Part shown: positions 33,781 to 44,375 of the stretch, piece by piece
How positions within the stretch are numbered: position 1 is the stretch's first letter
How the letters are laid out: every line of letters begins with the position of its first letter
Assembly: GCA_009760855.2 (NCBI GenBank)
Contig: WPIO01000013.1
Span: 4,365,001 to 4,415,000, forward strand
Direction: 5' to 3'
DNA from: Cristatella mucedo
Lineage: Eukaryota > Bryozoa > Phylactolaemata > Cristatellidae
DNA length: 50,000 bases
Notes under the pieces: generated by a model
The model's input: only the letters and a program-made list of their open reading frames with translations
What the model was told of the DNA's origin: nothing
Database searches by the model: none
Translations under genes and position numbers: made by a program

Positions 33781-34140
33781 TTAGCCTACGCACTTTTGAC
33801 TTATTTCCTTGACTTCCGAGAAAATCTCGTTGCAGGCCTTCCTGCCTGTGCTACAAAAAGCCCGCTGGTGAGCGTGGCCTCGTGACGTCACTCTCCTCTT
33901 GCTCCTCATCAAGTAGCACAGCGACTTCCTCCAAGTCCTGTCACATTCAAAGCGAAGCTGAAACACACACGATCCTCGCAGCCTATTTGCTTTATCGGCG
34001 CGAATCTGTGTTTAAGTGCCTATGCACGCTGCGATTATGCATTACTATCGCTAAATCAGTTGATCTTGGTCTTCCTCAGCCAACGTGAAGCGCCTAGAAA
34101 GAGATTTAGTTGTTTTAGGACACTACAGGAATAGCATACT
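33781..34140 (+). mobile_element. L2 C-terminal relic with L2-A-like tail
   Basis: Plus sequence equivalent to LAYALLTYFLDFRENLVAGL (the L2 FVTSRLDFCNSLLAGL block), then a jump to TFKAKLKHTRSSQPI (the SFKxxLKTHLF end), then an L2-A-like tail at about 34085-34125. The region between is deleted. The same relic is at 36338-36680. Confidence 0.65.
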
Positions 34141-34547
34141 AGTTTTACATATCTGTGAGAACTAGCATATGGGCGCAGTAGGCATAAATACTCGGCGCCG
34201 TTTGAGGTCGGCTTCGTATACCTGCAAGCATATGTCGTAATACCGGATGTACTACGTAGCAAACATTGCTTCCAGAGTACCCGTTTCAGAGGTAACGCGT
34301 GGGGTGCCGGACAGGTTTCGGTATTGACACTGCAATTTCGGATGATTCAGAATTCGCTAGTAAACAAACTGGCTAGCGTGATCATTTCGCTCTGGTCATT
34401 TTTTAATTTTTCGGAAAACTTCGTGAATCGCGTCGCAGCTAAGACCAGTCAGGCCTTTGATGCTGCAGAGACGTTGGGAAATATACGCATTTCTAAATCC
34501 ACAGTAAATTTATGGAAAGGCGAGTGATACAGAGACCTCAGCCAAAA

Positions 34548-34690
34548 GAGCTGGTTTGGTCCAGTGGTTAAGGTGCTCGCCCCGACCAAGGTCTGGCTGA
34601 GGTCGTGGGCTCGAGCCCCGAGGCATATGTGAAGTACCTGAATAGATATTAAGTTCTCTTGGGGCGCTATGCAAATTAATTATAGGTATA
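34548..34690 (+). mobile_element. S1 SINE present only in copy 1
   Basis: GAGCTGGTTTGGTCCAGTGG head, GGGCTCGAGCCCC B-box-like block at about 34608-34620, GAATAGATATTAAG and TTCTCTTGGGGCGCT tail. The matching position of copy 2 (about 37095) lacks it, so it is a clean filled/empty pair. Confidence 0.9.
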
Positions 34691-34699
34691 TATAATTTT

Positions 34700-35080
34700 A
34701 GGAGTACGTTACAGGCTTTGGAAGCATACTAACTAAAGGCACTGCCTCCAAAAATTTGAGGCTGGTTAGAGACACAACTCAACGACCTGAGTCAGAAGAG
34801 CAGGTTGATACTATGCCTAGAACGATTGGGTAGTAGTTCGGATAGGTAGGCCGGTACATTAGGATGAAGGAATCTAATGTCAGTTAAACTCGGTAAGAAG
34901 TGATGTAACGTGGCAGTTGCGAAGGTCACAACAGACAGGCCTAGCCACAGAGTTCTGCACCACGTATTTGCGCCTAATTGCACAGGCCGTAAGACCTTCG
35001 AGCAGTGAGTTACAGCGGTGCAGACACGATGTCGCAAATGCACGTACCAACCAGGATCTAGTATCCTTACCTAAGCGGGT
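34700..35080 (-). mobile_element. L2 C-terminal fragment (minus), duplicated
   Basis: Minus frames carry VRAFATSCLHRCNSLLEGLT, CAIRR, LGLSVVTFATATLHHF and VPAYLSELLP, an L2 segment between RT and C-terminus. The same segment occurs in copy 2, where an L2-B interrupts it at 37220. Confidence 0.75.
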
Positions 35081-35237
35081 CGGCATTTCGCAATGTCTAG
35101 TGAAAGGCCACTTTAGAATGATATTACTCACGATTCAATCGCATTTCCCTTTGCAGCAAATGTAAAGCGCCTAGGAAGAGATTGAGTTCTCTGAGCTCGC
35201 TTTGTCAAGTGCATTATTATTATTATTTAGAAAGGGA
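35081..35237 (+). mobile_element. L2-A 3' piece present only in copy 1
   Basis: Ends TTTGCAGCAAATGTAAAGCG, CCTAGGAAGAGATTGAGTTC and (ATT)n. Copy 2 reads straight from CTTACCTAAGCG to the GATTGTGCACAGATGC block, so this is a later insertion in copy 1. Confidence 0.8.
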
Positions 35238-35320
35238 CACCGAGATTGTGCACAGATGCTACAGGCGACCCGCTGACCGAGCGCCGTCACTGAGCTCTGA
35301 GCGAAGAAGGAAGCTGTGAG

Positions 35321-35368
35321 CAGTGGACAGAGTGGGCAGTGGACAGAGTGGGCAGTGGACAGAGTGTA
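35321..35368. repeat. 16 bp unit, three tandem copies
   Basis: CAGTGGACAGAGTGGG at 35321 and 35337 and CAGTGGACAGAGTGTA at 35353. Conserved in copy 2 of the duplication (about 38621-38665). Confidence 0.85.
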
Positions 35369-35600
35369 GCTCCAACTTTCCCAGCTCGAAGAACCGTTCT
35401 CGCGGCGAGACAGCAAACGATATTGCGCCAACATAAAGGAGTGCTATTTCAAGCAAGCCCGCGTGCAATCGCGAGAGGCCGAGCTTGCAGCTCTGACCCA
35501 GCGTCTGCTCGGGTCACGACCCACGAGCACGTGCGCTAGCTCCTCCCTCGCTCCTCTCTCTCTGGCAGCTCGCTCGCTGCATCGCTATTGGGCTGGGCGG

Positions 35601-35929
35601 GGCAAGCCGACGATAGGAGGAGAAGGGGAAGGAAGAGGAAGTGGCGGCGGCGATCGCTTGCTGCTTGCGTCATAGTTCTAAATTTTTCGTGGGCGTCATT
35701 TTCTGGGCCAACGGCAGCCGCGACAGCAGCTGCAGCATCGCTTTGTAAAATTGCAGTGGCTGAGGCTGACTAGCTGATGCGCCTCTCGCACAGCGACAGC
35801 AGATGTCTTACACGTTACGGCGGCTGCTGCCATTGGTGCACCCGGCATGTGACGTGTAGGGTGCCCCCCCAGCGATGCCTAGTGTGTATTTTAACTCACG
35901 CTCGTGTTTTGTCATCTCTCTGCACCTCC
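35601..35929. other. No gene seen; purine-rich then GC-rich
   Basis: No recognised domain. Confidence 0.45.
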
Positions 35930-36340
35930 TGCCTCTTGGCGAAGTAAAAATCAAGCTCAAACGTATCTTTCACTTATTTCTATGCAGACGATATCGCAGC
36001 TCCAAATGATTCTTTCCCCCCTCCAGCCGACACGCCCGACTCTTACTTGCAGCTTGCATTGTCGACGTTCGCCAAAGGATGACAGCAGCTCAAGTTTAAC
36101 GAAGATAAAAACCAACTTGATAGCTATGGGTAAACCCAGTCACTCCAAAACTGAGGAGCCTAGCCCTCAAAATTGGCACAGCCACCATCTCTCCTATGGC
36201 CCCAGCAGGAGCCTGAGCATCACTTTGTAACTCATTTCATCGGACGACCGCATCGGCGCTGCAGTCATGTCCTCTGTCCTTTCACGCAGAAAATGCAGGC
36301 GTGGCTAGTTAAGGGTTCCGTAGCCAATTTAGCCTACGCA
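35930..36340 (+). mobile_element. L2 RT relic
   Basis: FYADDI at about 35980 marks the RT catalytic box, followed by a LTKIKTNLIAMGKPS block (from about 36095, matching NDNKTNLLVMGKPS of the copy at 29394) and then GPSRSLSI (the ARNLGV position). It runs into duplication II copy 2. Confidence 0.75.
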
Positions 36341-38914
36341 CTTTTGACTTATTTCCTTGACTTCCGAGAAAATCTCGTTGCAGGCCTTCCTGCCTGTGCT
36401 ACAAAAAGCCCGCTGGTGAGCGTGGCAAATGCCTCGTTACGTCCCTCTTGCTCCTCCATCAAGTAACACAGCGACTTCCAAGTCCTGTCACATTCAAAGC
36501 GAAGCTGAAACACACACGATCCTCGCAGCCTATTTGCTTTATCGGCGCGAATCTGTGTTTAAGTGTCTGTGCACGCTGCGATTATGCATTACTATCGCTA
36601 AATCAGTTGATCTTAGTCTTCCTCAGCCAACGTGAAGCGCCTAGAAAGAGATTTAGTTGTTTTAGGACACTACAGGAATAGCATACTAGTTTTACATATC
36701 TGTGGGAACTAGCATATGGGCGCAGTAGGCATAAATACTCGGCGCCGTTTGAGGTCGGCTTCGTATGCCTGCAAGCATATGTCGAAATACCGGATGCACT
36801 ACGTCGAAAACATTGCTTCCAGAGTACCCGTTTCAGAGGTAACGCGTGGGGTGCCGGACAGGTTTCGGTATTGACACTGCAATTTCGGATGATTCAGAAT
36901 TCGCTAGTAAACAAACTGGCTAGCGTGATCATTTCGCTCTGGTCGTTTTTTAATTTTTCGGAAATCTTCGTGAATCGCGTCGCAGCTAAGACCAGTCAGG
37001 CCTTTGATGCTGCAGAGACGTTGGAAATATACGCATTTCTAAATCCTCAGTAAATTTATGCAAAGGCGAGTGATACAGAGACCTCAGCCTAAAGATAACA
37101 TTTCAAGAGTAATAAGTTCCAGGCTTTGGGAGCATAATAACTAAAGGTCTCACAAAAATTGGAAAAACTGGCTACTGGCACAACTTAACGACTTAAGTCA
37201 GGAGAGTGGTTGGCACTATAGGAATGTAATGTATCCCTGTCTGTAACTCCTCAAAGCCATAAAGACTATGCGGGTGTTCCGCAGGAGAGTTTTGTATAGC
37301 GCACTCACAGCCTAAGCGGCTCGTACGCATTCGGTACCCAACAGACTTCGTCTCACGAAACAAAGAGAAATTGGGAAGAATAGCAGAGTCAGGAGAGCAG
37401 TTGAGGTAGTGAGTAGCATGGAAGGAGCAGCTCAGGACCGCTAAAAAGAATGAGCCATAGTCGGCAGCAAGAGAGTAGATGTCGTTTCGTAAGAATTGTG
37501 GAAGCGAGTTCCACAGTCTAGGACCTGCAGAGCTAAAGCTTCTGTCGCCAACGGTCTTTAAGCGGAGGAATGGAACACCTAATTTATTGTCCACCCAGGA
37601 CCTGAGGGCGAGAAGAGGCTGAAACTGGTGCAGCTGTTTAGCTAGGTACGAAGGAGCCAAGCCGTGGAGGGCGTTGTGGGTCAGCGTAAGAACTTTGCCC
37701 TGTATCCGTTGATCAACCGGCAACCATCATAGCTCTTTTAGCAACGGAGACACGCGCTCAAACCTCTGAGACTTGAAGACTAGCCTTGCAGCCATATTCA
37801 TAGCCAGCTGAAGTGGCCTAGTTGCTTTCTTTGTTAGCCCAGCTAAAAGGGAATTACAATAACCAAGCCGAGACAGAACTAAGGAGCTAGTTAAAATTTT
37901 TTGCAAGCCACTGTGGAAGACAGCTCCTAATATTGGATAGGGATCGGACGTGATGGCTAGCTGCAGAAGCAGTCTTCTGAATGAAGCTTTTGAAATTTAG
38001 ACAGCTTTCGAAAACGACGCCTAAATTTCGAGCACGTGGTGATGGTCACACAACAGCATCACTTATTAGAAGAGCAAAGCCTTTTAATCCAGCCACACGC
38101 TTAGAGTGTCCTATGAGCAGCAGTTCGGTTTTATCGTCATTTAGTTTCAATAAGTTTTCCGACATCCAGGATCGAATGTCGGCAAGACAAGCATTCAGTT
38201 TCTCAGTAGCTGCAGCAGATTCCGACGGTTGGAATGACAAATACAGCTGAGTATCGTCAGTATAAAAGTAGTACTTTGCCTAGCCCGATTGGATAGGTAG
38301 GCCGGTGCATTAGAATGAAGGAATCTAATGTCAGTTAAGCTCGGCGAGAAGTGATGTAACGTGGCAATAGCGAAGGTCACAACAGACAAGCCTAGCCACA
38401 GAGTTCTGCACCACGTGTTTGTGCCTAATTGCACAGGCCGGAAGACCTTCGAGCAGTGAGTTACAGCGGTGCAGACACGATGTCGCTAATGCACGTACCA
38501 ACCAGGATCTAGTATCCTTACCTAAGCGCTCTACATCACCGATTGTGCACAGATGCTACAGGCGACACACCGGCCGAGCGCCGTCACTGAGCTCTGAGCG
38601 AAGAAGGAAGCTGTGAGCGTCGGACAGAGTGGGCAGTGGACAGAGTGGGCAGTGGACAGAGTGTAGCTCCAACTTTCCCAGCTCGAAGCACCCTTCTCGT
38701 GGTGAGACAGCAAACGATATTGCGCCAACAGAAAGGAATGCTATTTCAAGCAAGCCCGCGTGCAATCGTGCGAGGCCGAGCTTGCAGCTCTGTCCCAGCG
38801 TCTGCTCGGGTCACGACCCATGAGCACGTGCGCTAGCTCCTCCCTCGATCTTCTCTCTCTCTCTTACTCTCTCTGGCAGCTCGTAGGACGCTGCATTGCT
38901 ATTGGGCTTGGCGG
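36222..38914. repeat. Segmental duplication II, copy 2
   Basis: Collinear with copy 1 at 33715-35600. It differs by the L2-B insertion at 37220-38277 and by lacking the S1 and L2-A pieces of copy 1. Confidence 0.9.
37220..38277 (-). mobile_element. L2-B LINE inserted in copy 2, RT box to 3' end
   Basis: Minus strand: YTDDTQLYLSF region (about 38215-38270; YADD box altered to YTDD), ACLADIRSWMSENLLKLNDD and KTELLLIGHSKR (38046-38240), a non-coding-looking middle, then MPVDQRIQGKVLTLTH, LHGLAPSYLAKQLHQF and GDRSFSSAGPRLWNSLPQFL (37193-37723), the SCSFHATHYLNCS block and 3' UTR ending at 37220. Copy 1 has the empty site between CTAT and GCCTAG at 34814/34815. It is 5' truncated and frame-broken. 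Confidence 0.9.
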
Positions 38915-39632
38915 CGTGACAGGTCAAGGGCTCTTAAAGTGATGTGTACCGCCTCGATCCGGGTATACACAATACCGGATCCGGATACGCTCGACTGCTT
39001 GGGCTAGCCTAAGCGAGACGTGCAATAACGTCCGAGGCATGCCCACGACGGTGCAGACAGCTTAGCGAAGTGAGTTATAAATAGCATCGCCGAAACGCTC
39101 GCGTGGCCGGTTTGCCACAGGGTGTTGGTAGCATTAAACGGTAGATAGTGTTGCAGCCATATGATGCACTCGGGAAGCCATACGAACAAATTTCGTAGAT
39201 TTAGGCACTCCTCCTCCCCATAAACTAGCCGGCCACAGACCGTACTTCATTAAACACTTGTCATTGCCCACACCAGCAAAAAATGAGGGCACTTCGCGTT
39301 TGTTTCGGCTGAGTCGGACAAAATCAAAGCAGCCGACTAATGGTCGGGCCAGTGTTGATCGGCGACCCCAAGACTAATGAGAAGGGGGACACAGCTTCGA
39401 TGTCGCACGCTCGGCTAGTGACACCGGTGTTACCCAGTAGGCCTGCTTCAAATCCGAATCACCTGCGAGCTGAGAGCGATGGCTCGAGTGTGCTCGGGCT
39501 CACGGTCAAACGTGCACCGAGGCACCCAGACTGAGTAGGACTGTGTAGCACAGTCAGTCCTGCTTGGGCAACCGCACTCAGCGATTCGCACCATCGAGAC
39601 GGCCACTCTGCCACTAAAGAGAGACAACGCAC
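38915..39632. other. No gene seen
   Basis: No recognised domain. A small hairpin-like ACTGTGTAGCACAGT lies at about 39539. Confidence 0.4.
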
Positions 39633-39724
39633 ACGTGCACACACATGCACACACACACATGCACACACGCACACACACACGCACACACACACACACACAC
39701 ATGCACACACACGCACGCACACAT

Positions 39725-39758
<34 letters not shown>
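39633..39758. repeat. (CA)n array with CATG and CACG variants
   Basis: About 125 bases. The Cys-Val reading frames across it are artefacts. Confidence 0.95.
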
Positions 39759-39762
<4 letters not shown>

Positions 39763-40442
39763 GGACGCTTGACGCCTCTGGGCGCCGAGGATGCGGACAC
39801 GTTTCTATGCGGACACGTTTGAAAGCCCTTGGCAAGCACATAAGAACGAAAAGAGTTGGGGAAAAACGGCGACAGTGCTTCGCACTCAGTCTGGCAGCTA
39901 GGTAATAACCGTTAGATTGGCGACCTTTTTGTTAGCGTTCGCGGTTACATATCGTTAAAACCTGATCCAGGAAGTTACAAAACTTGTGCAGTAACGGTTA
40001 CCGATAGAGATCTGGCATAATCATGGCAATCCATGCCAGTGTGCCAAGGACAAAATATCTCAGCTACAAAGCAGCACCGGTGGCACGGCAGAGGAGTGCC
40101 ACGCAAGTCCTACAAAAAAGCCAGGCTCATGTCCGAAGCATGGTCACCCAGCCAGGTCGCATGCCATGCATGGCCAAAATGTCCCGAGCCTGGTGATGTG
40201 ACGAGCGAGACTTTTGCGTCTGCAGACTGCTGCTGCCGCCGCCGCGGTGCCCGACGAGCGACAAGGGGGAGGGCCTCACACCGCGACCGCGGCAGCTGCA
40301 TAATGCGGTTTACGGCCACCATGTCCAAACGGAGGTCGCCGGCAGGACGCTATGACTACCGTAGAGCTCACAGCCTCGCCGGCGGCGGCGCTGCCTTGTT
40401 CCCCTCACTGCGGTCCCCTTCTGCATCCGGCCGTCGGTACAG
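39759..40442. other. GC-rich from about 40200; no supported gene
   Basis: The 186-residue plus frame starting at 40033 is basic and low-information. It overlaps two other open frames, as GC-rich DNA often does. Confidence 0.4.
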
Positions 40443-40593
40443 TGTCACAACACAGGCGCCGCCTATGCCGAAGTTGTGCTGCAGCGCCACGCGTGCTCCG
40501 TCCACCTGCCGCTGGCCGGCTTCCCCTCGAAGCTGCCACACGAGTTCGGCGCACTGCGCCAGGCCTGCAGCGGCAAAGGAGCAGGAACGCTAA
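40443..40593 (+). CDS. Weak candidate internal exon, unknown protein
   Basis: In the frame that includes codon 40476, the stretch reads [20 protein letters not shown] then [20 protein letters not shown] and SGKGAGTLK. Codons favour G/C in third position (TTC, CTG, GTC, CAC, AAG, GAG), unlike the neighbouring repeats. A pyrimidine-rich stretch ends in TACAG at 40442, and AAG followed by GTTGCA at 40593/40594 could be a donor. There is no homologue I recognise, no neighbouring exon found, and GC-rich DNA gives such frames by chance. An L2-B fragment follows at 40660. Confidence 0.2.
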
Positions 40594-40659
40594 AGGTTGC
40601 AGCCGGGCAGAGAGCCGGCCGCGACTCGGCTGCCACCTTGGCCAGGGCTAGCCACACTT

Positions 40660-40795
40660 TTCGGGGCGGCTGTGGCTGCCTCAACTGCTCTGCTGAATCT
40701 GCCATGATTCCCAATTTCTCTTCCCTGCGTGAGATATAGTATTTTGGCTAACGAATGCGTACCGAAAGCCATCTAGGCTGTGAGTGAGCTTTTTA
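40660..40795 (+). mobile_element. L2-B C-terminus and 3' UTR fragment
   Basis: LNCSAESAMIPNFSSLREI matches the LNCSPDSAMLPTFSLFRET block of other L2-B copies, then GCGTACCGAAAGCC and TAGGCTGTGAGTG of the 3' UTR. No terminal block. Confidence 0.75.
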
Positions 40796-41154
40796 AACTG
40801 TCAAATGTGCTGGGATGGCGCCTGTACAGAGCTGCACAAGATAAGAGGATATTTCCTCTTGGGCTCCAGGAAAGCCCAAAGCTTCGACGGATGTGAAAAA
40901 TCAGTGCGGCAAATCGGCTCGATAAGAAAAAACGATCCGACTGAGAACGCGCATACAGCTCGTGTAACTGTATGCACGAGCGATCCTCTATTCAAGGTAA
41001 GCAAACTAAAGAGCCAAGTGTTCGGCGGAGGAGAAGCTCTCTCAAACGAAAAGCAACGTGCAATTACTCTATGAATGAAGGAATAAATGAACGATCGAAG
41101 AGGGGGGCAGGCCACCATCCAAAGCTGCAGATGGGACGTCTGTCGATGATGCAC
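40796..41154. other. No gene seen
   Basis: The 130-residue minus frame (40801-41193) has no recognised domain. Confidence 0.4.
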
Positions 41155-41176
41155 GGGGGGGGGGGAAGGGGGGGAA
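41155..41176. repeat. G-rich tract
   Basis: A G10 run, AA, then a G7 run. It may form a G-quadruplex. Confidence 0.85.
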
Positions 41177-41184
41177 GAGCGTGA

Positions 41185-41355
41185 GCACCCCAATGGAGCT
41201 CAGCCTCAGGAGAAGACGTCTGACTTAATACTTAATATGGCTTAATATCAACTGACTGACAGGCCGGATTCACTGAGCAGCAACCCTAAACTGCAAAGCA
41301 AGGACACTCGAGCTGTCAAGTCACGTGGCACCCCAATGGAGCTCAGCCTCAGGAG
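41185..41355. repeat. Exact 28 bp direct repeat
   Basis: Positions 41185-41212 and 41328-41355 are identical (starts GCACCCCAATGGAGCTCAGC). Spacing is 143 bases. Too long for a normal target-site duplication; a local duplication with later divergence of the spacer, or a deleted element, are options. Confidence 0.85.
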
Positions 41356-42285
41356 GCATTAGGCCACCTGGCTCAATGCTGCAAAGTCAATTTGTCATCA
41401 CTCTGTCTCTGCACGCATGTCCACGCGATCCCACTAGCAAGACTGCCTTCGATCAAACGCTGGCACACAGAGGCCATTCCCAAAGCAGCTCAATGCGCTC
41501 CAGCAGCTGTTTGCGAAGCGCCCGGATCAAGGCTCGGTTCGCTCCGACACTATTCGAGTGACTTATTACTATTAATACCGTGCCCCGATTCGTTATCAAT
41601 ACTATTGTCACTCGTTTCTCGTTACTCGTGCCCGACTCGTTCGGCGCATCATCTCGTGCGCACCCCTGACCCGAACCTTAGCGAAAGAGAGGTGCTGGCA
41701 AGGCAGCGCGGGATGCCGACGGCGGTCACATCTATGGCGGCCAGCAGCCGGAGCTTCCTCGAGCTTCGGGCTTCCTCCTCGAGTCTCTGCTCCTCTCTCT
41801 GGGAGGCAGGCTTTCATCGCTCGGCCACGCTCATTTGGCCACGGCCGGTTCGGGCGGCAACAGGCACCACCCCTTCACTACTGCTCCGATGGTTTTAGGT
41901 GCCTGCAGATGCCAAGTCGCAGCACATGCTGCTGCTGCTGTCGCCTAGTCGTAACACGGTCCTCGCTCTCGCGAACTTGCCAAACGACTCCCGGCTATTT
42001 AGGCCGTGCCCTGCTGTCCCCGTGGCCATGTTCGATTATTTTCAACCTTCACCTTTCGTGCTCCATTGACTCTACGGAGCGACAAAGTCGAGCACCTGTA
42101 GGCATGTGGCAATCATAGGGCTTGCTGCAGATTGAGACGTATTGCATTTACAAGTTCGGCGAATGCAGGCAGCAACAATGTTGCAAGGCTTGCAGGCCAT
42201 AACAGAGGGCTAAGTCTTTCTCTAAAGCGATCCTTAATTTGTGCGTGTGTGTCTGAGTTGAGGGAATGAATGGATGCAAATAAAA
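41356..42285. other. No supported gene
   Basis: The 168-residue frame 41392-41898 is Ser/Leu/Arg-rich with no recognised domain. GC-rich around 41680-41890. Confidence 0.4.
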
Positions 42286-42455
42286 TTGAGCTGATTTAAA
42301 AGCCTCATCTGTCAAGCGGCAGACGAGCCTTAACGGCATGGCTATTACCGGCGCTTGCAGTTGGCAATATGGGATCGCCCTCTGCAGGATTCGAACCCAC
42401 GACCTCGGTCGTGAAGAGCAAGCACCTTACCTCCAGGGCTATCAGGGCCCCCAAT
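42286..42455 (-). mobile_element. S2 SINE, near full length
   Basis: The minus strand has the B box GGTTCGAATCC exact (about 42388-42398), GATCCCATATTGCCAACTGC, AGCCGTTAAGGC-like block, CGTCTGCCGCTTGACAG and TTTAAATCAGCTC end. Confidence 0.85.
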
Positions 42456-42803
42456 GACATCCCAAGAAGAGTCTTAGCGCTGGCAGTAAGCGTGCACACA
42501 GGCTAGCCCAAAATGGACTGGGCCTCATTCATGCACATCGACGGGAAGTCGCTGATTGCAATTCAACAACGGCAGCACACCACTACACCCCGTAACTTAA
42601 CACCTACACCGCTACACCGCCTGCCCCCCCCCCCGTTGGATGATTCAAATAAGTGCTTGCAGTTGAACTGGTGCTATAGGTTTTGAATGAGGGGGTCTGT
42701 CCAGCACGACTGATCCTGGCACCGACATCTGGCAGACGAAACCTTGCACCTCTACACGACTAACTCTACAAAGTCCTGCAAACAGCTTAGTGCTACTTTA
42801 CAA
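42456..42803. other. No gene seen; C-run near 42625
   Basis: About ten consecutive C at 42625-42634. Confidence 0.5.
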
Positions 42804-42866
42804 ACACACACACACGCACACGCACACCACGCGCACACACACACACACACACACACACGCACAAAC

Positions 42867-42937
<71 letters not shown>
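42804..42937. repeat. (CA)n followed by (TG)n and (TA)n
   Basis: A CA run turns at ACGTGTGTGTG into (TA)n, so its centre is a partial inverted repeat able to fold back. It directly abuts an S1 tail. Confidence 0.95.
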
Positions 42938-42940
<3 letters not shown>

Positions 42941-43062
42941 AGCACCCTAAGAGAACTTAATCTCTATTCAGATGCTTCACATATGCCACGGGACTCGAGC
43001 CCACAATCTCGACCAGACCTTGGTGGGGCGAGCAACTTAACCACTGGGCCAAACCACGTAGG
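42938..43062 (-). mobile_element. S1 SINE
   Basis: Minus strand: GTGGTTTGGCCCAGTGGTTA head, GTTGCTCGCCCCACCAAGG, GTGGGCTCGAGTCCC, GCATATGTGAAGCATCTGAA, then tail. Near full length. Confidence 0.88.
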
Positions 43063-44299
43063 AGCATGAACCACATAGCCCATGCTCACTACCTCAACAG
43101 CTCTCAGCACACATTGTGTGACCTAAAACCTGTCTCAAACAACGAACTACAAGCGATGAGCTTGGAGGTCAATAGCATAGCTGAATATACATTTGAGGAG
43201 GCGATTGCCAAATACATAAGCGTTGTCTTAAAAGTATTCGGACTGCATCATTCTACTGTCCATTAAATAAGTGTCCGATTATGCTGGAGCCCAAAATCAG
43301 GCTCCTTTATTTCCAGCCATTGTATTAGAAAAATACCTATAGCTTGGATGGCAAGGTAGGTTTCCCTAACTACTTCCACAGACATCCATGATGCCTTTAA
43401 TAAATTCCATAAAAATGATAGCTATAGCCAGTATAGACCGATCAGAAATCGATGGATGCAGTAGCATCACTGGGATCCCTTGGGGTGAGAACTGAGTAGT
43501 GGAGCAGACCAATTGATGCATCACTGTTTCCAACACCAATGGCGTAACTAACAGTCACACCCAAGGGATCAAATTAGCAATCCTCAGAACAGACCAGTTC
43601 AGACAAATTTACGACGGCCAAGACTCGTTAAACAAGGCAGCCACTGGCTGTAGTATTCCGAGAAGCGTGGTTACCGACGAGGTGCACGACATCGGATACG
43701 ACAGTAGGAGCTCAGCTCAAAAAATACCATGCGGCCATGCCAGCACCAAGCTATAGCTAGAAGGATAAATACTATGTTAAATTTGAACGGCTTATAATTT
43801 GTTCTGCTCCTGCAATAGGCTGCACTAAATCTTCAAACGCTTGTAAATGCTGGCTAAGCATGTAGACACATACTTCTACAGAGCTGCTAAAAAGAGGCTC
43901 GATTGCTAGCGTGCATCAGCACCCAATTTTGTACCAAATTTCTCGGCCGGAATTATTTTATGCCAGCCTCCATGGGCAACTGTTCTAATATGCTGGGCGG
44001 CGCAGGACCGAGGCATACTTTCGTGCAGCCAAATTAAAAGACAATTGAGAAAAATCTTCAGCTGTATACAGACTCGTTGTCCCAGTGATTACCAATGAAA
44101 GCTGTGCACTTAAAAGTTGTTCCAATCGTCCAAATTTGGGCAAGAGTTGGGCGTGTACATTTTCTGATGCTTTGCCACCAGCAATGGCATGGCCCTCCCA
44201 ATGGCATCACCAAGCCACGATGCTCTCGCAAATATAAGAGCCAGTTATCCTAATAGGCACATTAAAACACTTACTACACAAGGCAATAATGTTCATAAT
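43063..44299. other. No gene seen
   Basis: AT-rich unique-looking sequence. No domain recognised. Confidence 0.45.
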
Positions 44300-44375
44300 A
44301 GTAATACGTCGTTTGTACAGTGCTCTAAGACAACTTGATCTCTTTTCAGGTGCTTTGAAACTCGCTGTAAGAGAA
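44300..44375 (-). mobile_element. L2-A or S1 tail fragment
   Basis: TTTGTACAGTGCTCTAAGAC, TTGATCTCTTTTCAGGTGC in reverse orientation matches the shared tail, followed by a decayed AGCGAGTTTCAA region. Too short to assign to one family. Confidence 0.55.

Larger units (their letters stand above)
33715..35600. repeat. Segmental duplication II, copy 1
   Basis: Collinear with 36222-38914, same orientation, about 2.5 kb apart. Long runs are exact, such as 33948-34010 against 36491-36553. Relative to copy 2 it has an S1 insertion (34548-34690) and a 150 bp L2-A tail piece (35081-35237) but lacks the L2-B insertion. Confidence 0.9.

Noticed and set aside
35321-35368. CRISPR-like or satellite array
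   Set aside because: Only three head-to-tail units without spacers; a minor tandem repeat.
39448-39905. Cys-Val and Thr-His rich frames (also at 6019-6685 and 44909-45266)
   Set aside because: Translation of (CA)n and (TG)n arrays.
40033-40593. 186-residue plus frame as a protein-coding gene
   Set aside because: Low-information, basic, overlaps other open frames in GC-rich DNA, no recognised domain. Only the short exon candidate in another frame is kept, at low confidence.
41392-41898. 168-residue plus frame
   Set aside because: Ser/Leu/Arg-rich without motif; stays open because of GC-rich composition.
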